Source: Dyella terrae (GTDB lineage Bacteria > Pseudomonadota > Gammaproteobacteria > Xanthomonadales > Rhodanobacteraceae). Taken from it: DNA of 64,000 nucleotides. The translations under genes and the position numbers were made by a program. Positions 53,326-62,226 of this stretch are shown here, piece by piece. Positions within the stretch are counted from its first letter, which is position 1. The number at the start of each line of letters is the position of its first letter. The stretch covers positions 3,968,001-4,032,000 of the forward strand of contig NZ_CP089414.1 of NCBI RefSeq assembly GCF_022394535.1, written 5' to 3'. The notes beneath the pieces are model-generated. The model worked only from the letters and a program-made list of their open reading frames with translations. It did not search any database and had not been told where the DNA came from.

Positions 53326-53695
53326 GCATGACCTCTTGGCGGGCAGGCGTGAGGTAGCGGACGTGCTGTATCGACTCCGTCCGGAACATTCTGGCCTGCG
53401 GAAAGCAGCTTCAGCCTAATCCTCGGCGGGTGCTCGCGCTACGGTGGCGAGCATACCGAGCGACCTGCGTGTCGCGCGGTACAGGAAGGCGCAACCCACC
53501 GTCTCTGCTTGATTTTTTCAAGTCCAGCGTTAGCGCCGAACGGGTGTTGTTAACGCGTCGTCCTGCGATATGCACGTGGCGTTCACGGCAACTACCGAGG
53601 ATGGACCCACTGAGGTTCACCGCTGGACGGCCGGAACGAGCCGGCCACCGCGACGGTTGGTGTTCCGGGTTCCCTTTCGAGACAAGGAGAAGGTG
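53326..53695. other. Gene-free spacer upstream of a secreted protein gene
   Basis: 370 bp. I see a small hairpin TGCTCGC-N9-GCGAGCA at about 53430-53452 but no T-run, and no plausible reading frame. It must hold promoters for the divergent uspA-type and secreted-protein genes; none is obvious. Confidence 0.5.
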
Positions 53696-54154
53696 ATGAT
53701 CAAGCGTACGTTCGGTATGGCGGCTCTGGTGTTTGCCTGTGCGGGAGCCGTGACGGCATTGCCAGTGGCATCGGCCAGGGCGGCCGACGCAGACGTGAAG
53801 TGCGACCTGAGCTTCAGCCTCTCCGGCTGGTCACTCATCTATAAGCACGCCGAAGGCAGCGGTACGGTGGTGTGCAGCAACGGTCAGAGGGCCAAAGTGA
53901 AGATCAGCGTCCACGGCGGCGGGATCACTGCCGGCAAGTACCGCATCGACAACGGCAAGGGTGACATCACCCATGTGCGCAGTATCGACGATGTGTTCGG
54001 CGATTACGCGCAGGCAGGCGCCGAGGCCGGTGTGGTCAAGAGCGGAGAGGCGCAGGTGTTGTCCAAGGGCACTACCTCACTGGCGCTGCACGGCAGCGGT
54101 GAGGGCGTGAACCTGGGTATTTCAGTGGGCGCGTTCTCCATCACCCGCGAATAA
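53696..54154 (+). CDS. Secreted protein of unknown function
   Basis: 152 residues from the ATG at 53696, preceded by AAGGAGAAGG. A Sec signal peptide (cleavage after ASARA) is followed by a beta-rich domain (CDLSFSLSGWSLIYKHAEGSG, VVCSNGQRAKVKISVHGGG) with two cysteines. The repeated Gly-rich strands (GAEAGVVKSGEAQVLSKG) suggest a DUF992-like or other small beta-barrel, but I cannot name the family. Followed by a terminator. Confidence 0.78.
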   Translation: MIKRTFGMAALVFACAGAVTALPVASARAADADVKCDLSFSLSGWSLIYKHAEGSGTVVCSNGQRAKVKISVHGGGITAGKYRIDNGKGDITHVRSIDDVFGDYAQAGAEAGVVKSGEAQVLSKGTTSLALHGSGEGVNLGISVGAFSITRE

Positions 54155-54176
54155 GCCGAGCCTTGCTGCAGTACAC

Positions 54177-54200
54177 AAAGGGCGCCGCATGGCGCCCTTT
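54177..54200 (+). terminator. Rho-independent terminator
   Basis: Stem AAAGGGCGCC (54177-54186) / GGCGCCCTTT (54191-54200), loop GCAT, then GTTTG, 22 nt after the secreted-protein stop. Confidence 0.85.
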
Positions 54201-54247
54201 GTTTGGGTACGCGTAAACTCTGCGGGTTATCCGGTTGGAGTGTCGTC

Positions 54248-54793
54248 ATGCGTCGCTTGTGGTTCCTGTGCTTGCTGAGTCTCTTGCTTGGGGTGTTCGT
54301 TCCGGCCCATGCCGACGAGCCCGCCTCTGTCATGCCCCAGGCAGGGCAGTCGGCCCCCGATTTCCGCCTTGAGGATCAGAACGGCAAGTGGCATACCCCG
54401 GCCGATCACAAGGGCCACTGGGTGGTGCTGTATTTCTACCCGAAGGACTTCACGCCGGGCTGCACCACCGAGGTCTGCACCTTCCGCGATGACGTGGCCA
54501 AGCTGCGCCAGCAAGGTGCCGACGTGCTGGGCGTGAGCCTGGACGATGTGAAGTCGCATGCAGAGTTCGCGGCCAAGTACCACGTGCCGTTCCCGCTGCT
54601 GTCCGATGCCGACAGCAAGACGGCCCAGGCCTATGGCGTGCTCGCCTCCAAGATGGGCTTTAAGTACGCGCGCCGAACCACCTTCCTGATCGACCCGCAG
54701 GGCAAGATTGCCAAGGTCTACCAGGACGTGGATCCGGAAAAGAACTCGGCGCAGGTGTTGTCCGATCTGGCTTCGCTGAAGGCGGCCTCCTGA
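54248..54793 (+). CDS. bcp: Secreted peroxiredoxin, Bcp/PrxQ type
   Basis: 181 residues from the ATG at 54248. Unlike cytoplasmic Bcp it has a signal peptide (LWFLCLLSLLLGVFVPAHA), so it acts in the periplasm. The PrxQ motif FYPKDFTPGCTTEVCTF gives peroxidatic C72 and resolving C77, which form an intramolecular disulfide. It reduces hydroperoxides with thioredoxin-like partners. The next membrane protein gene starts within its stop codon (TGATG), so the two are coupled. Confidence 0.92.
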   Translation: MRRLWFLCLLSLLLGVFVPAHADEPASVMPQAGQSAPDFRLEDQNGKWHTPADHKGHWVVLYFYPKDFTPGCTTEVCTFRDDVAKLRQQGADVLGVSLDDVKSHAEFAAKYHVPFPLLSDADSKTAQAYGVLASKMGFKYARRTTFLIDPQGKIAKVYQDVDPEKNSAQVLSDLASLKAAS

Positions 54794-55335
54794 TGCCGCT
54801 CACCATGCGTAACGACAAGGGCTTCGCGTTCTGGCGCATCGCCGCGTGGCTGATCCTGTTGCTGGCCGCTTATGGCTGTCTGCAGTACATGACCCATGCC
54901 GGGCAGTTGTGGCAGGCGCTGAAACCGCTGCCGGCTTCGGACTCGGGCGACATCCTCCAACTGCAGAAGATGCTGGCGTGGGATGTGCTGTATTTCATCA
55001 TCGCTTTCGCGCTGGTGGTGATCTGTGCCGGCGCGATCCTTCGCCAGGCCTGGGCGCGTGGCAGCCTGCAGGTGGCCTGCGTGTTGCTGGCCATCGGCTG
55101 GGGATTTGTCGGCGGTTTGATACTGTTTTCGCAGTGGCGTGAATTCAGTCAGGCGGTCGCGGTGACCAATGCGCAGTCGTCACTCGACACGGCATCGCAG
55201 CTGGCGCTGGCGCACATGCACCGCAGCTTCCTCATTGCCATGGGCACCAAGATTGCCGGCGCGCCGGCATTGCTTTGGCTGGCCTGGTGGCTGGGTCGTC
55301 CGCAGATACGCGCTCAGTTCCGCAAACTTCGCTGA
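54793..55335 (+). CDS. Four-TM inner-membrane protein
   Basis: 180 residues with four membrane helices (about 14-33, 63-85, 91-113 and 147-168). No motif I recognise. It is translationally coupled to the periplasmic peroxiredoxin (overlapping TGATG), so a role with it is possible but unproven. Confidence 0.8.
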   Translation: MPLTMRNDKGFAFWRIAAWLILLLAAYGCLQYMTHAGQLWQALKPLPASDSGDILQLQKMLAWDVLYFIIAFALVVICAGAILRQAWARGSLQVACVLLAIGWGFVGGLILFSQWREFSQAVAVTNAQSSLDTASQLALAHMHRSFLIAMGTKIAGAPALLWLAWWLGRPQIRAQFRKLR

Positions 55336-55414
55336 ACCGGCGAGCGACCCCGATTCAGGTGCGGTTGCCGCAGCGCGGGTTATCGCTGGGGCATCGTCCG
55401 TTCCGGGTTTTTCC

Positions 55415-56167
55415 ATGCGCCTGCGTTGCCTAGCCGTTGCCCTGATCCTGCCGCTTACCAGCACAGTGCTGTGCGCGCAGGATTTGGCGACCACCTGCCA
55501 TGCCACCAGCAGCTACGACCTGACGGTAACGCCTGATCACCTTCTGTTCGATCGTTCGCAGCCGCTGCCTCGTCAGGTCGAATTGCGCGATGGCGCCTTG
55601 CGCACGGACGGCACCGCCGTATCGTTGCGTCCGGACGATGAGGACCGGCTAGCCCTGTTCGAGCGCGAGCTGCGTGCCCTGGTGCCGCGCGCGAAGGCAG
55701 TCGCATACAACGGCGTAGACATGCTGGTTGCCGCCATGCACGACGAAGCAGCCCGCCTTTCACTGGATCCCAACACGCGCACGGAGCTGGACCAACGCGT
55801 GGCCGCCCGCGCCGCCGAGCTCAAGCAGCACTTGGCTTCCAGCAACAGTACGCACGATTGGCAGGGCAACCTGGCCGACCAGTACGCCAACCAGTTGGTC
55901 TCCGACCTGACGCCGCTGCTGGCCAATGACTTGGGCCAGCAGGCCATCAATGCAGCCATGACCGGGGACCTGCAGGCGGCCGCCAGCCTCCGTGACACGG
56001 CGGCGGACCTCGCTACCCAGTTGCGCCCGCGGCTGGAGCAGCGGATGCAGGCGCTTTCGCCGCAGGTACAGGCCCTGTGTCCTGCGGTTCAGCGTCTGGC
56101 GGAACTTCAGCAAGGCATTCGCAGCGCCGGTGGCCAACCTCTGAATCTCCTTCAGGTGGGCCAGTAA
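55415..56167 (+). CDS. DUF2884 (YggN-like) secreted protein, paralogue 1
   Basis: 250 residues from the ATG at 55415, with a signal peptide ending at LCAQD. The DUF2884/YggN pattern is visible: YDLTVTPDHLLFDR, LRDGALRTDGTAVSLRPDDEDRLALFERELRALVP, then a long alpha-helical C-terminal half (LRPRLEQRMQALSPQVQALCPAV). Function of the family is unknown. A second paralogue lies at 62227-63066. Confidence 0.82.
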   Translation: MRLRCLAVALILPLTSTVLCAQDLATTCHATSSYDLTVTPDHLLFDRSQPLPRQVELRDGALRTDGTAVSLRPDDEDRLALFERELRALVPRAKAVAYNGVDMLVAAMHDEAARLSLDPNTRTELDQRVAARAAELKQHLASSNSTHDWQGNLADQYANQLVSDLTPLLANDLGQQAINAAMTGDLQAAASLRDTAADLATQLRPRLEQRMQALSPQVQALCPAVQRLAELQQGIRSAGGQPLNLLQVGQ

Positions 56168-56277
56168 AACGGGGGCTGAGCATGAGTTCCGCTTTCGCCT
56201 GGGGTTAACCTTCTGCTAAGTGGCGAAGGAAGAGGATGGCAATCGCTATCGTTTCACGCACCGCAGGAGGCGACCTC

Positions 56278-56712
56278 GTGTCGCGCGTACCAAACTACAA
56301 CGCCCTTATCCGACGGGGCATCGATGATCAGGCCCTGTACCGACGGGCCCTGGTGCAAGTCCGCGAGCCAGGGCTGCAAGCGCTGCTGGCCGAGAATTTG
56401 CAAACGTTGAATGCTCTGATCGGTGATCTGCAGGCGCAAGCCCACGCCGCCGGGCGCAAGCCGGCCCGTCATGGCACCCTGGCAGGCGTCATCCGCAGCG
56501 GGCTGGCGGAGTTGGTGACCAGTATGGCGTCCAACCGGGATTCGGCGTGGGTGCAATGCTTGGCCCGCAACGAATGCGTGCTGCTGAACTGCTTCGAGCG
56601 ACAGATGGCGCAGGCCTCGGACGAATCGGCGCGTGTGCTGAGAGTCCAGTTGTCCCGCCTGCACGGTATCCATAAGGATATGCACTGCTTGGCCGGAACC
56701 ACCCACGGTTAA
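56278..56712 (+). CDS. DUF2383-like four-helix protein
   Basis: 144 residues from the GTG at 56278, chosen because AGGAGG lies 7 nt upstream; an ATG at 56236 is also in frame. All-helical (YNALIRRGIDDQALYRRALVQ, LAENLQTLNALIGDLQAQAH, CVLLNCFERQMAQASD) in the pattern of PA2169/DUF2383 four-helix bundles with ferritin-like architecture. No clear metal-ligand set is seen. Function unknown. Confidence 0.65.
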   Translation: MSRVPNYNALIRRGIDDQALYRRALVQVREPGLQALLAENLQTLNALIGDLQAQAHAAGRKPARHGTLAGVIRSGLAELVTSMASNRDSAWVQCLARNECVLLNCFERQMAQASDESARVLRVQLSRLHGIHKDMHCLAGTTHG

Positions 56713-56740
56713 CCGGTCGTCTCAGTGACAAGGAGGGCAT

Positions 56741-57316
56741 GTGCCGGCGACCCCCACGGACGTCCTGGATTTCTGGTTCGACAGCGCCTCCCAGGCGCAC
56801 TGGTTCGAGCGTAGCGATGCGTTCGACGCCACGATCCGCGAGCGCTTCGGCGAAACGCTGGAGGCTGTCTGGCGCGGCGATCTGAACCATTGGGCGCAGG
56901 CCCCCGCTGGTTGGCTGGCCCTGTTGATCGTCCGCGACCAGTTCAGCCGCAATCTTTACCGCGACGATGCCCGCGCCTGGTCGAATGACCCGAGCACGCA
57001 GGTCATCGCACTGGATGGCATCGCCCGTGGCTTTGACCTGCAGTTGCCGCCGCTCCAGCGCGTCTTCGCCTACATGCCGCTGGAACACGCGGAAAGCCTG
57101 GTGCTGCAGCGGCATTGCGTGGGCCTGTTCGAGCGGCTCTTGGCGAGCCAGTCAGCCGCAGTACGTTCCCGTTACGAAGGCTTCCTTGATTACGCCCGCC
57201 GTCACCACGATGTGATAGAGCGATTCGACAGGTTTCCCCACCGCAACGCCGTTCTTGGTCGCGCGGATACGCCTGCGGAACAGGCCTATCTCGCGACGCC
57301 GGGAACCGGCTTCTAA
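56741..57316 (+). CDS. DUF924-family protein
   Basis: 191 residues, GTG start (MPATPTDVLDFWFDSASQAHWF) with AAGGAGGG upstream. Family motifs: W-rich N-terminus, LALLIVRDQFSRNLYRDDARAW, VFAYMPLEHAESLVLQ and FPHRNAVLGR. DUF924 is a TPR-like alpha-helical fold of unknown function, common in proteobacteria. It probably shares a transcript with the downstream DUF2845 genes. Confidence 0.9.
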   Translation: MPATPTDVLDFWFDSASQAHWFERSDAFDATIRERFGETLEAVWRGDLNHWAQAPAGWLALLIVRDQFSRNLYRDDARAWSNDPSTQVIALDGIARGFDLQLPPLQRVFAYMPLEHAESLVLQRHCVGLFERLLASQSAAVRSRYEGFLDYARRHHDVIERFDRFPHRNAVLGRADTPAEQAYLATPGTGF

Positions 57317-57342
57317 GCGTCACCGCCGACACGGAGTTCATC

Positions 57343-57615
57343 ATGCGCCGCTATCTCCTCATCGCCCTGTTGCTCTTGAGCGCAACTGCCTATGCGAGCA
57401 GCACGTACCGTGTCGGAAGCCAGGTACTCACCGTCGGCGACAGCGCAGCACGCGCCATGCAGTTAATGGGCAAGCCTGACTTCAAGGAGCCCGTGGAGAG
57501 CGACTTCGGCGGCTACCAGGGCGAGCGCTGGCAGTATGTGCGCGATGACGGACGCATCGTGATCATCACCATCATCGACGGCAGGGTGTCGGATATCGCC
57601 GATCGCTCGCGCTGA
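57343..57615 (+). CDS. DUF2845-type small secreted protein, paralogue 1
   Basis: 90 residues with a signal peptide (LLIALLLLSATAYA) and the compact DUF2845 core: YRVGSQVLTVGDSAARAMQLMGKPD, then WQYVRDDGRIVIITIIDGRV. The pattern resembles SmpA/OmlA-like BamE folds (one helix hairpin plus sheet). Function unknown. The next gene is a paralogue. Confidence 0.8.
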   Translation: MRRYLLIALLLLSATAYASSTYRVGSQVLTVGDSAARAMQLMGKPDFKEPVESDFGGYQGERWQYVRDDGRIVIITIIDGRVSDIADRSR

Positions 57616-57739
57616 GCGAATGACGCCGGCGTGCGGGCAGGACCGACACGCTAACGCGGCGTCGAGCGAATATCGCGCACCTTGACCCAACGATAGGGTG
57701 ACCTCTCCGCGCGTCATGCGCAGCGAGAGGGAATGGGCG

Positions 57740-58048
57740 ATGCGTCGAGGTCTCGGGCTGGCCATGCTGGTGTTTGCGTTTGCTGCCTATGCAGGAGGAG
57801 GAACCCTGCGCGTGGGTAGCCAGGTGCTGGTGGTGGGTGACAGCGCCACCCGGGTGGTCGAACTGTTGGGCAAGCCGGCCTATCGCTCGCAGGCCAAGTC
57901 GACGGCCAGTAGCGGGCGGAGCGGGAAGAAAGGCGGAAAGTCATCCGCGACCGGTGGCCAGCAATGGCAATACCGGCAAGGCAGCCGGCTAGTCACCATT
58001 GTCGTGGCGGACGGCAAAGTGGCTGCCATCCGGGACGACGCTCACTAA
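57740..58048 (+). CDS. DUF2845-type small secreted protein, paralogue 2
   Basis: 102 residues from the ATG at 57740 (GAGGGA upstream). It has a signal peptide and the same core as the preceding gene: LRVGSQVLVVGDSATRVVELLGKPA, then WQYRQGSRLVTIVVADGKV. It differs by a Ser/Gly/Lys-rich insert (KSTASSGRSGKKGGKSSATG) in the middle, in the place where the first copy has an acidic loop. Tandem duplication followed by divergence. Confidence 0.8.
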   Translation: MRRGLGLAMLVFAFAAYAGGGTLRVGSQVLVVGDSATRVVELLGKPAYRSQAKSTASSGRSGKKGGKSSATGGQQWQYRQGSRLVTIVVADGKVAAIRDDAH

Positions 58049-58110
58049 GCGAGATGGCGGGCCGCGGGCCGCTCATGCGATAAGAAGGGCGATTCCAGGG
58101 AGATCGCCTT

Positions 58111-59331
58111 ATGTCCGACGTGGCCCCCACGGTGGAGAACCACACGCCGAGCCTGTTGCGCATGCGTGCGCCAGGAGCGCACGGCAAGGTCACCAATATC
58201 GAGTTGTTCTTCGACCTGGTGTTCGTCTACGCGGTGACGCAGCTGTCGCACACGTTGCTGCACGACTTGTCCATCGTCGGCGCGCTGCACGTGCTGGTGC
58301 TGTTCCTGGCCGTGTGGTGGGTGTGGATCTTCACCGGATGGATCACCAACTGGCTGGATCCGGAACGTTTGGCCGTGCGCTTGCTCGTACTAGTGCTGAT
58401 GTTCGCCGGACTGCTGTTGTCGACGGCGTTGCCCGAGGCGTTCGACGGTCGCGCCAAGGTGTTCGCCTTGGCCTACGTCGCGATGCAGGTAGGGCGCTCC
58501 CTGTTCATGATCTGGGCTCTGCGCCATGCGGGTCAGGCGGCGCGTTTCAACTTCTATCGCATTACGATCTGGCTGTCGCTGACGGGCGTGCTGTGGATCA
58601 TCGGCGCATTTGCTTCAGGCGATATCCGCCTGGCGTGGTGGGCGGTGGCCTTAGGCATCGAATACCTTGGGCCGGCGGCGTTTTTCTACGTGCCCGGTCT
58701 CGGGCAGTCCTCCACCAGCGAGTGGGACGTGGAAGGCGGCCACATGGCCGAACGCTGCAGCCTGTTCGTGATCATCGCGTTGGGCGAATCGGTGGTGGTG
58801 ACGGGCAGCAGCTTCGCCGACGGTGCCCGCACGGCGGATCTCTGGCTGGCCTTTGTGATGGCCTTCATCGGTTGCGTGGCGATGTGGTGGATTTACTTCG
58901 ACATCGCTGCAGAGCGTGGCAGCCGTTCGATTCGCCAGTCGGCCGATCCCGGTCGCACGGCGCGCATCGCCTACACCTACCTGTATCTGCTGATTGTCGC
59001 CGGCATCATCGTGAGCGCCGTGGGCGACGAACTGAGTTTGGCTCATCCGCATGCCGTGGCGGAAAGGGCGCAAGTCGCCGTGCTGCTGGGTGGGCCTGCG
59101 TTCTATCTGCTTGGCAACGCGCTATTCAAGCAGGCCGTCAATCGGACCAATATGCCTTTGTCGCATCTGGTGGGGCTAGGGTTACTGGCGATCCTGCTAT
59201 GGCCTGCGCAGAGCATGATCATCATGTCGCTGGCGATGGCAACCACGCTGGTGCTGGTGGTGGTCGCCGCATGGGAGACCTTGTCGTTGCGAAGCGTTCG
59301 GCGCGAGCTCTACGGCGCTGCGGAAGAGTAA
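58111..59331 (+). CDS. Low-temperature-requirement A (LtrA) family membrane protein
   Basis: 406 residues with about eleven membrane helices. The LtrA signature lies at the N-terminus (KVTNIELFFDLVFVYAVTQLSHTLL) and in AERCSLFVIIALGESVVVTG. Named from a Listeria mutant; molecular function is unknown. Its 3' end overlaps the convergent panE gene by 22 bp. Confidence 0.9.
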   Translation: MSDVAPTVENHTPSLLRMRAPGAHGKVTNIELFFDLVFVYAVTQLSHTLLHDLSIVGALHVLVLFLAVWWVWIFTGWITNWLDPERLAVRLLVLVLMFAGLLLSTALPEAFDGRAKVFALAYVAMQVGRSLFMIWALRHAGQAARFNFYRITIWLSLTGVLWIIGAFASGDIRLAWWAVALGIEYLGPAAFFYVPGLGQSSTSEWDVEGGHMAERCSLFVIIALGESVVVTGSSFADGARTADLWLAFVMAFIGCVAMWWIYFDIAAERGSRSIRQSADPGRTARIAYTYLYLLIVAGIIVSAVGDELSLAHPHAVAERAQVAVLLGGPAFYLLGNALFKQAVNRTNMPLSHLVGLGLLAILLWPAQSMIIMSLAMATTLVLVVVAAWETLSLRSVRRELYGAAEE

Positions 59332-60356
59332 CCGAGAGGCGTCGACTGCAGCTCGTCGAGCAGGTCTTGCGCGCTCCAGGAGCGCCGCGATTGTTCGGCC
59401 TCGTGAAGTAATGCCACCAGCCGTGCGTTCACCGGAGCCGCCACGTGGTGTCGCTCTGCGAGACGTACGACTTCGCCGTTGATCGCGTCGACTTCTGTCG
59501 GCCGTCCACGCTCCAGGTCTTCCCACATCGATGAGCGAGCGACCGGATCGATCGCCAACAGTCGGGACGCGAGGCGACGAAACCAGGTGTCTGGCATCTC
59601 CAGCACGCGCGGCAGCCATGGCGGCGGCAGCGGCGTGAGTTTGGCGGGGTGGATACCCGCCGCAGCGAACACGGCAATCGCTTCGCGCTGCGCCAACGCA
59701 AGGCAGCGCCGCCAATCGCGCTGCGAAAGCTCTTCCTTCAGCGGTACGTTAGCCAACGCGTTGATGGCGTTGTTGAGGTTGAGCAATAGCTTGGCAGCAA
59801 GCACCGCAGGCATATCGGTACGTGGCATGAGCGCGAGGCCGGACGCCTCGAACACCGGCAGGAATGCCTTGAGCGAATCGTGCGCCTCGACCATCAGTTC
59901 GCCGCTGGAACCCTGGTGGAAATCGCCGGGAATGCGCTGCAATACGTTGAACGGCACCATGCCGGCGAGCACCGGGCGACCCGGCAGCGCCTCGCGCAAA
60001 ATGGCCGCGTTGTGCAGGCCATTCTGGAAGCTCACCACCGGCACGCCTGGCGCGATGACGGGCGCAAGCTCCCTCGCCACGGTTTCCGTGGCCGAGGATT
60101 TCACCGTCACCAGCACTAGGTGTGCCTTGGCGGCGGCGAACGGGTCCACCTGTAGTTCCAGATCGCGCGTGGCTACGTGTTCATGGGCGCCTTGCAGATC
60201 GCTCCAGTCGAGTCCGCCGTGGATGCGCCACGCATCGATGACGCGGCGACGGCCGATGCAGGTGATTCGCGCGTGCTCATGCAACCGGGCCGCAAGATAG
60301 CCGCCCACGCTACCCGCGCCGTAGATGGCGATGCGTGGCAGCGCATGCGCGCTCAT
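59310..60356 (-). CDS. panE: 2-dehydropantoate 2-reductase
   Basis: 348 residues. An N-terminal NADP Rossmann fold (IAIYGAGSVGGYLAA, 10-24), the substrate-binding VSFQNGLHN loop and the catalytic lysine in MPAVLAAKLLLNLNNAINAL match ApbA/PanE. It reduces ketopantoate to pantoate in CoA synthesis. It is longer than E. coli PanE (303), and paralogues of the family act on other 2-keto acids, so the precise substrate is not certain. The ATGA overlap with the upstream flavoprotein gene implies cotranscription. Confidence 0.85.
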   Translation of the reverse strand: MSAHALPRIAIYGAGSVGGYLAARLHEHARITCIGRRRVIDAWRIHGGLDWSDLQGAHEHVATRDLELQVDPFAAAKAHLVLVTVKSSATETVARELAPVIAPGVPVVSFQNGLHNAAILREALPGRPVLAGMVPFNVLQRIPGDFHQGSSGELMVEAHDSLKAFLPVFEASGLALMPRTDMPAVLAAKLLLNLNNAINALANVPLKEELSQRDWRRCLALAQREAIAVFAAAGIHPAKLTPLPPPWLPRVLEMPDTWFRRLASRLLAIDPVARSSMWEDLERGRPTEVDAINGEVVRLAERHHVAAPVNARLVALLHEAEQSRRSWSAQDLLDELQSTPLGYSSAAP

Positions 60357-62011
60357 GCGACGACCTTTGCCGCAGCGCGACCCGCAATGCGGCCGGAGAA
60401 CAGGCAGCCGCCCAGGAAGCTACCTTCCAGCGCGCGATAGCCGTGCAGACCGCCGCCGCCAAACCCCGCCGCTTCGCCCACGGCGTAAAGACCCGGCAGA
60501 GGTTGGCCGTCGTGGTCAAGCACGCGCGCATCGAGATCGGTTTCCAGTCCGCCCAGCGTCTTGCGTGTGAGGATATTCAAGCGCACCGCGATCAGTGGAC
60601 CGTTTGCCGGATCGAGCAGACGATGCGGTTTGGCCACGCGCACCAGCTTGTCACCGCGATAGCGACGCGCGTTATGGATGGCCATCACCTGACCGTCTTT
60701 GGCGAACGGATGATCGAACTGGAGATCGCGCGCCTCGACTTCGCGATGGATATGCGCGACGTCCAACAGGGTGTTGCCGGCCAGTGCATTCATACCGGCG
60801 ACCAGTTCTTCCAGCGTGTCACGCACGATGAAATCGCGGCCATGCTGTTTGAACGCTTCGACCGGCGCGGGTGCGCCCTTGCCGATCGCACGCTTGGCGA
60901 CCTGGCGCCAGCTCTTGCCGGTGAGATCGGGATTCTGTTCCGAACCCGACAGCGCAAATTCGCGGCGGATGATCTGCTGATCCAGGATGAACCAGCTGTA
61001 GTCGTGGCCGGTGCGACGCAGGTGCTCCAGCGTGCCCAGCGTGTCAAAGCCGGGCCACAGCGGGCCGGGCAGGCGATGGCCGGCGGCGTCGAACCAGAGT
61101 GACGACGGCCCGGGAAGAATGCGGATCGCATGCTTGGGCCAGATCGGATTCCAGTTCTCGATGCCTTCGACGTAATGCCACATGCGATCGCGATTGATCA
61201 GCCGTGCACCTGCGTTTTCGCTGATGCCAAGCATGCGGCCGTCCACATGCGCCGGCACGCCGCACAGCATGTGCGCGGGTGGCGGACCGAGACGTTCGGG
61301 CCAGTTGCGTCGCACCAGTGCGTGATTGCCGCCGATACCGCCCGAGGCCACGATCACCGCCTGCGCACGCTGCTCGAAGTCATGCAGCACATCGCGCGAA
61401 CTTGGCTTGCCGCGATCCATGCCATCGGGCGCGAGTACATTGCCGCGCACACCGACGACGGCACCGCCTTCCACGATGAGTTCGTCTACGCGATGGCGGA
61501 AGCCAAACTGCAACAGGCCCTTCGCTTGCGCTGCACGCGCACGTCGCACGAAGGGTTCAATCACGCCTGGACCGGTGCCCCAAGTCACATGAAAGCGCGG
61601 CACTGAATTGCCGTGGCCGATGGCGCCGTGGCCACCGCGTTCGGCCCAGCCCACCACGGGAAACCAGCGCATGCCCATGGCATGCAGCCACGCTCGTTTT
61701 TCGCCGGCGGCGAAATCCACATACGCCTCGGCCCAGCGGCGCGGCCAATGGTCCTCAGGGCGATCGAAGGCCGCCGTACCCATCCAGTCGGTCAGCGCCA
61801 GCGCGTGAGAATCGCGCACACCCATGCGCCGTTGTTCCGGCGAGTCGACAAAAAACAGTCCTCCGAACGACCAGAACGCCTGTCCCCCCAGGCTTTGCTC
61901 CGGTTCCTGCTCCAGTACCAGTACACGCTTGCCGGCGTCGGCCAACTCTGTGGCGGCCACCAGCCCTGCGAGGCCGGCTCCCACCACGACCACATCGCAC
62001 CCGTCCCGCAT
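60353..62011 (-). CDS. FAD-binding dehydrogenase (fumarate reductase/KstD-like flavoprotein)
   Basis: 552 residues. The Rossmann motif VVVVGAGLAGLVAATELADAG (8-28), QSLGGQAFWSFGG, the Gly-rich VIVASGGIGGN (near 240) and the C-terminal AVGEAAGFGGGGLHGYRALEGS mark a succinate dehydrogenase/fumarate reductase-type flavoprotein in the subgroup annotated FAD-binding dehydrogenase. Substrate unknown; ketosteroid or enoate-type dehydrogenation is possible. Cotranscribed with panE. Confidence 0.88.
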   Translation of the reverse strand: MRDGCDVVVVGAGLAGLVAATELADAGKRVLVLEQEPEQSLGGQAFWSFGGLFFVDSPEQRRMGVRDSHALALTDWMGTAAFDRPEDHWPRRWAEAYVDFAAGEKRAWLHAMGMRWFPVVGWAERGGHGAIGHGNSVPRFHVTWGTGPGVIEPFVRRARAAQAKGLLQFGFRHRVDELIVEGGAVVGVRGNVLAPDGMDRGKPSSRDVLHDFEQRAQAVIVASGGIGGNHALVRRNWPERLGPPPAHMLCGVPAHVDGRMLGISENAGARLINRDRMWHYVEGIENWNPIWPKHAIRILPGPSSLWFDAAGHRLPGPLWPGFDTLGTLEHLRRTGHDYSWFILDQQIIRREFALSGSEQNPDLTGKSWRQVAKRAIGKGAPAPVEAFKQHGRDFIVRDTLEELVAGMNALAGNTLLDVAHIHREVEARDLQFDHPFAKDGQVMAIHNARRYRGDKLVRVAKPHRLLDPANGPLIAVRLNILTRKTLGGLETDLDARVLDHDGQPLPGLYAVGEAAGFGGGGLHGYRALEGSFLGGCLFSGRIAGRAAAKVVA

Positions 62012-62226
62012 CCCCCGCCTCCCCGTGGCGATTTGCGTTCCCGAACCCCGAACTTAGCGTGCCCGGGCGGGCATTCCTAGGCGCGCTGCGTCATAGTCCA
62101 AAAGTCGCCCATGACCGACGGCACGGCATGACCACAGGCCCATGCCGGGTATCCATGCTGTGCTGCATCGTGACATTCGACGACGCGCGACGGACGCGCC
62201 TAACGCTGCACACGGAGGGAAGCGGG

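Noticed and set aside
57999..59411. 470-residue plus-strand frame
   Set aside because: Out-of-frame shadow of the LtrA-family gene; Arg/Gly-rich with no motifs.
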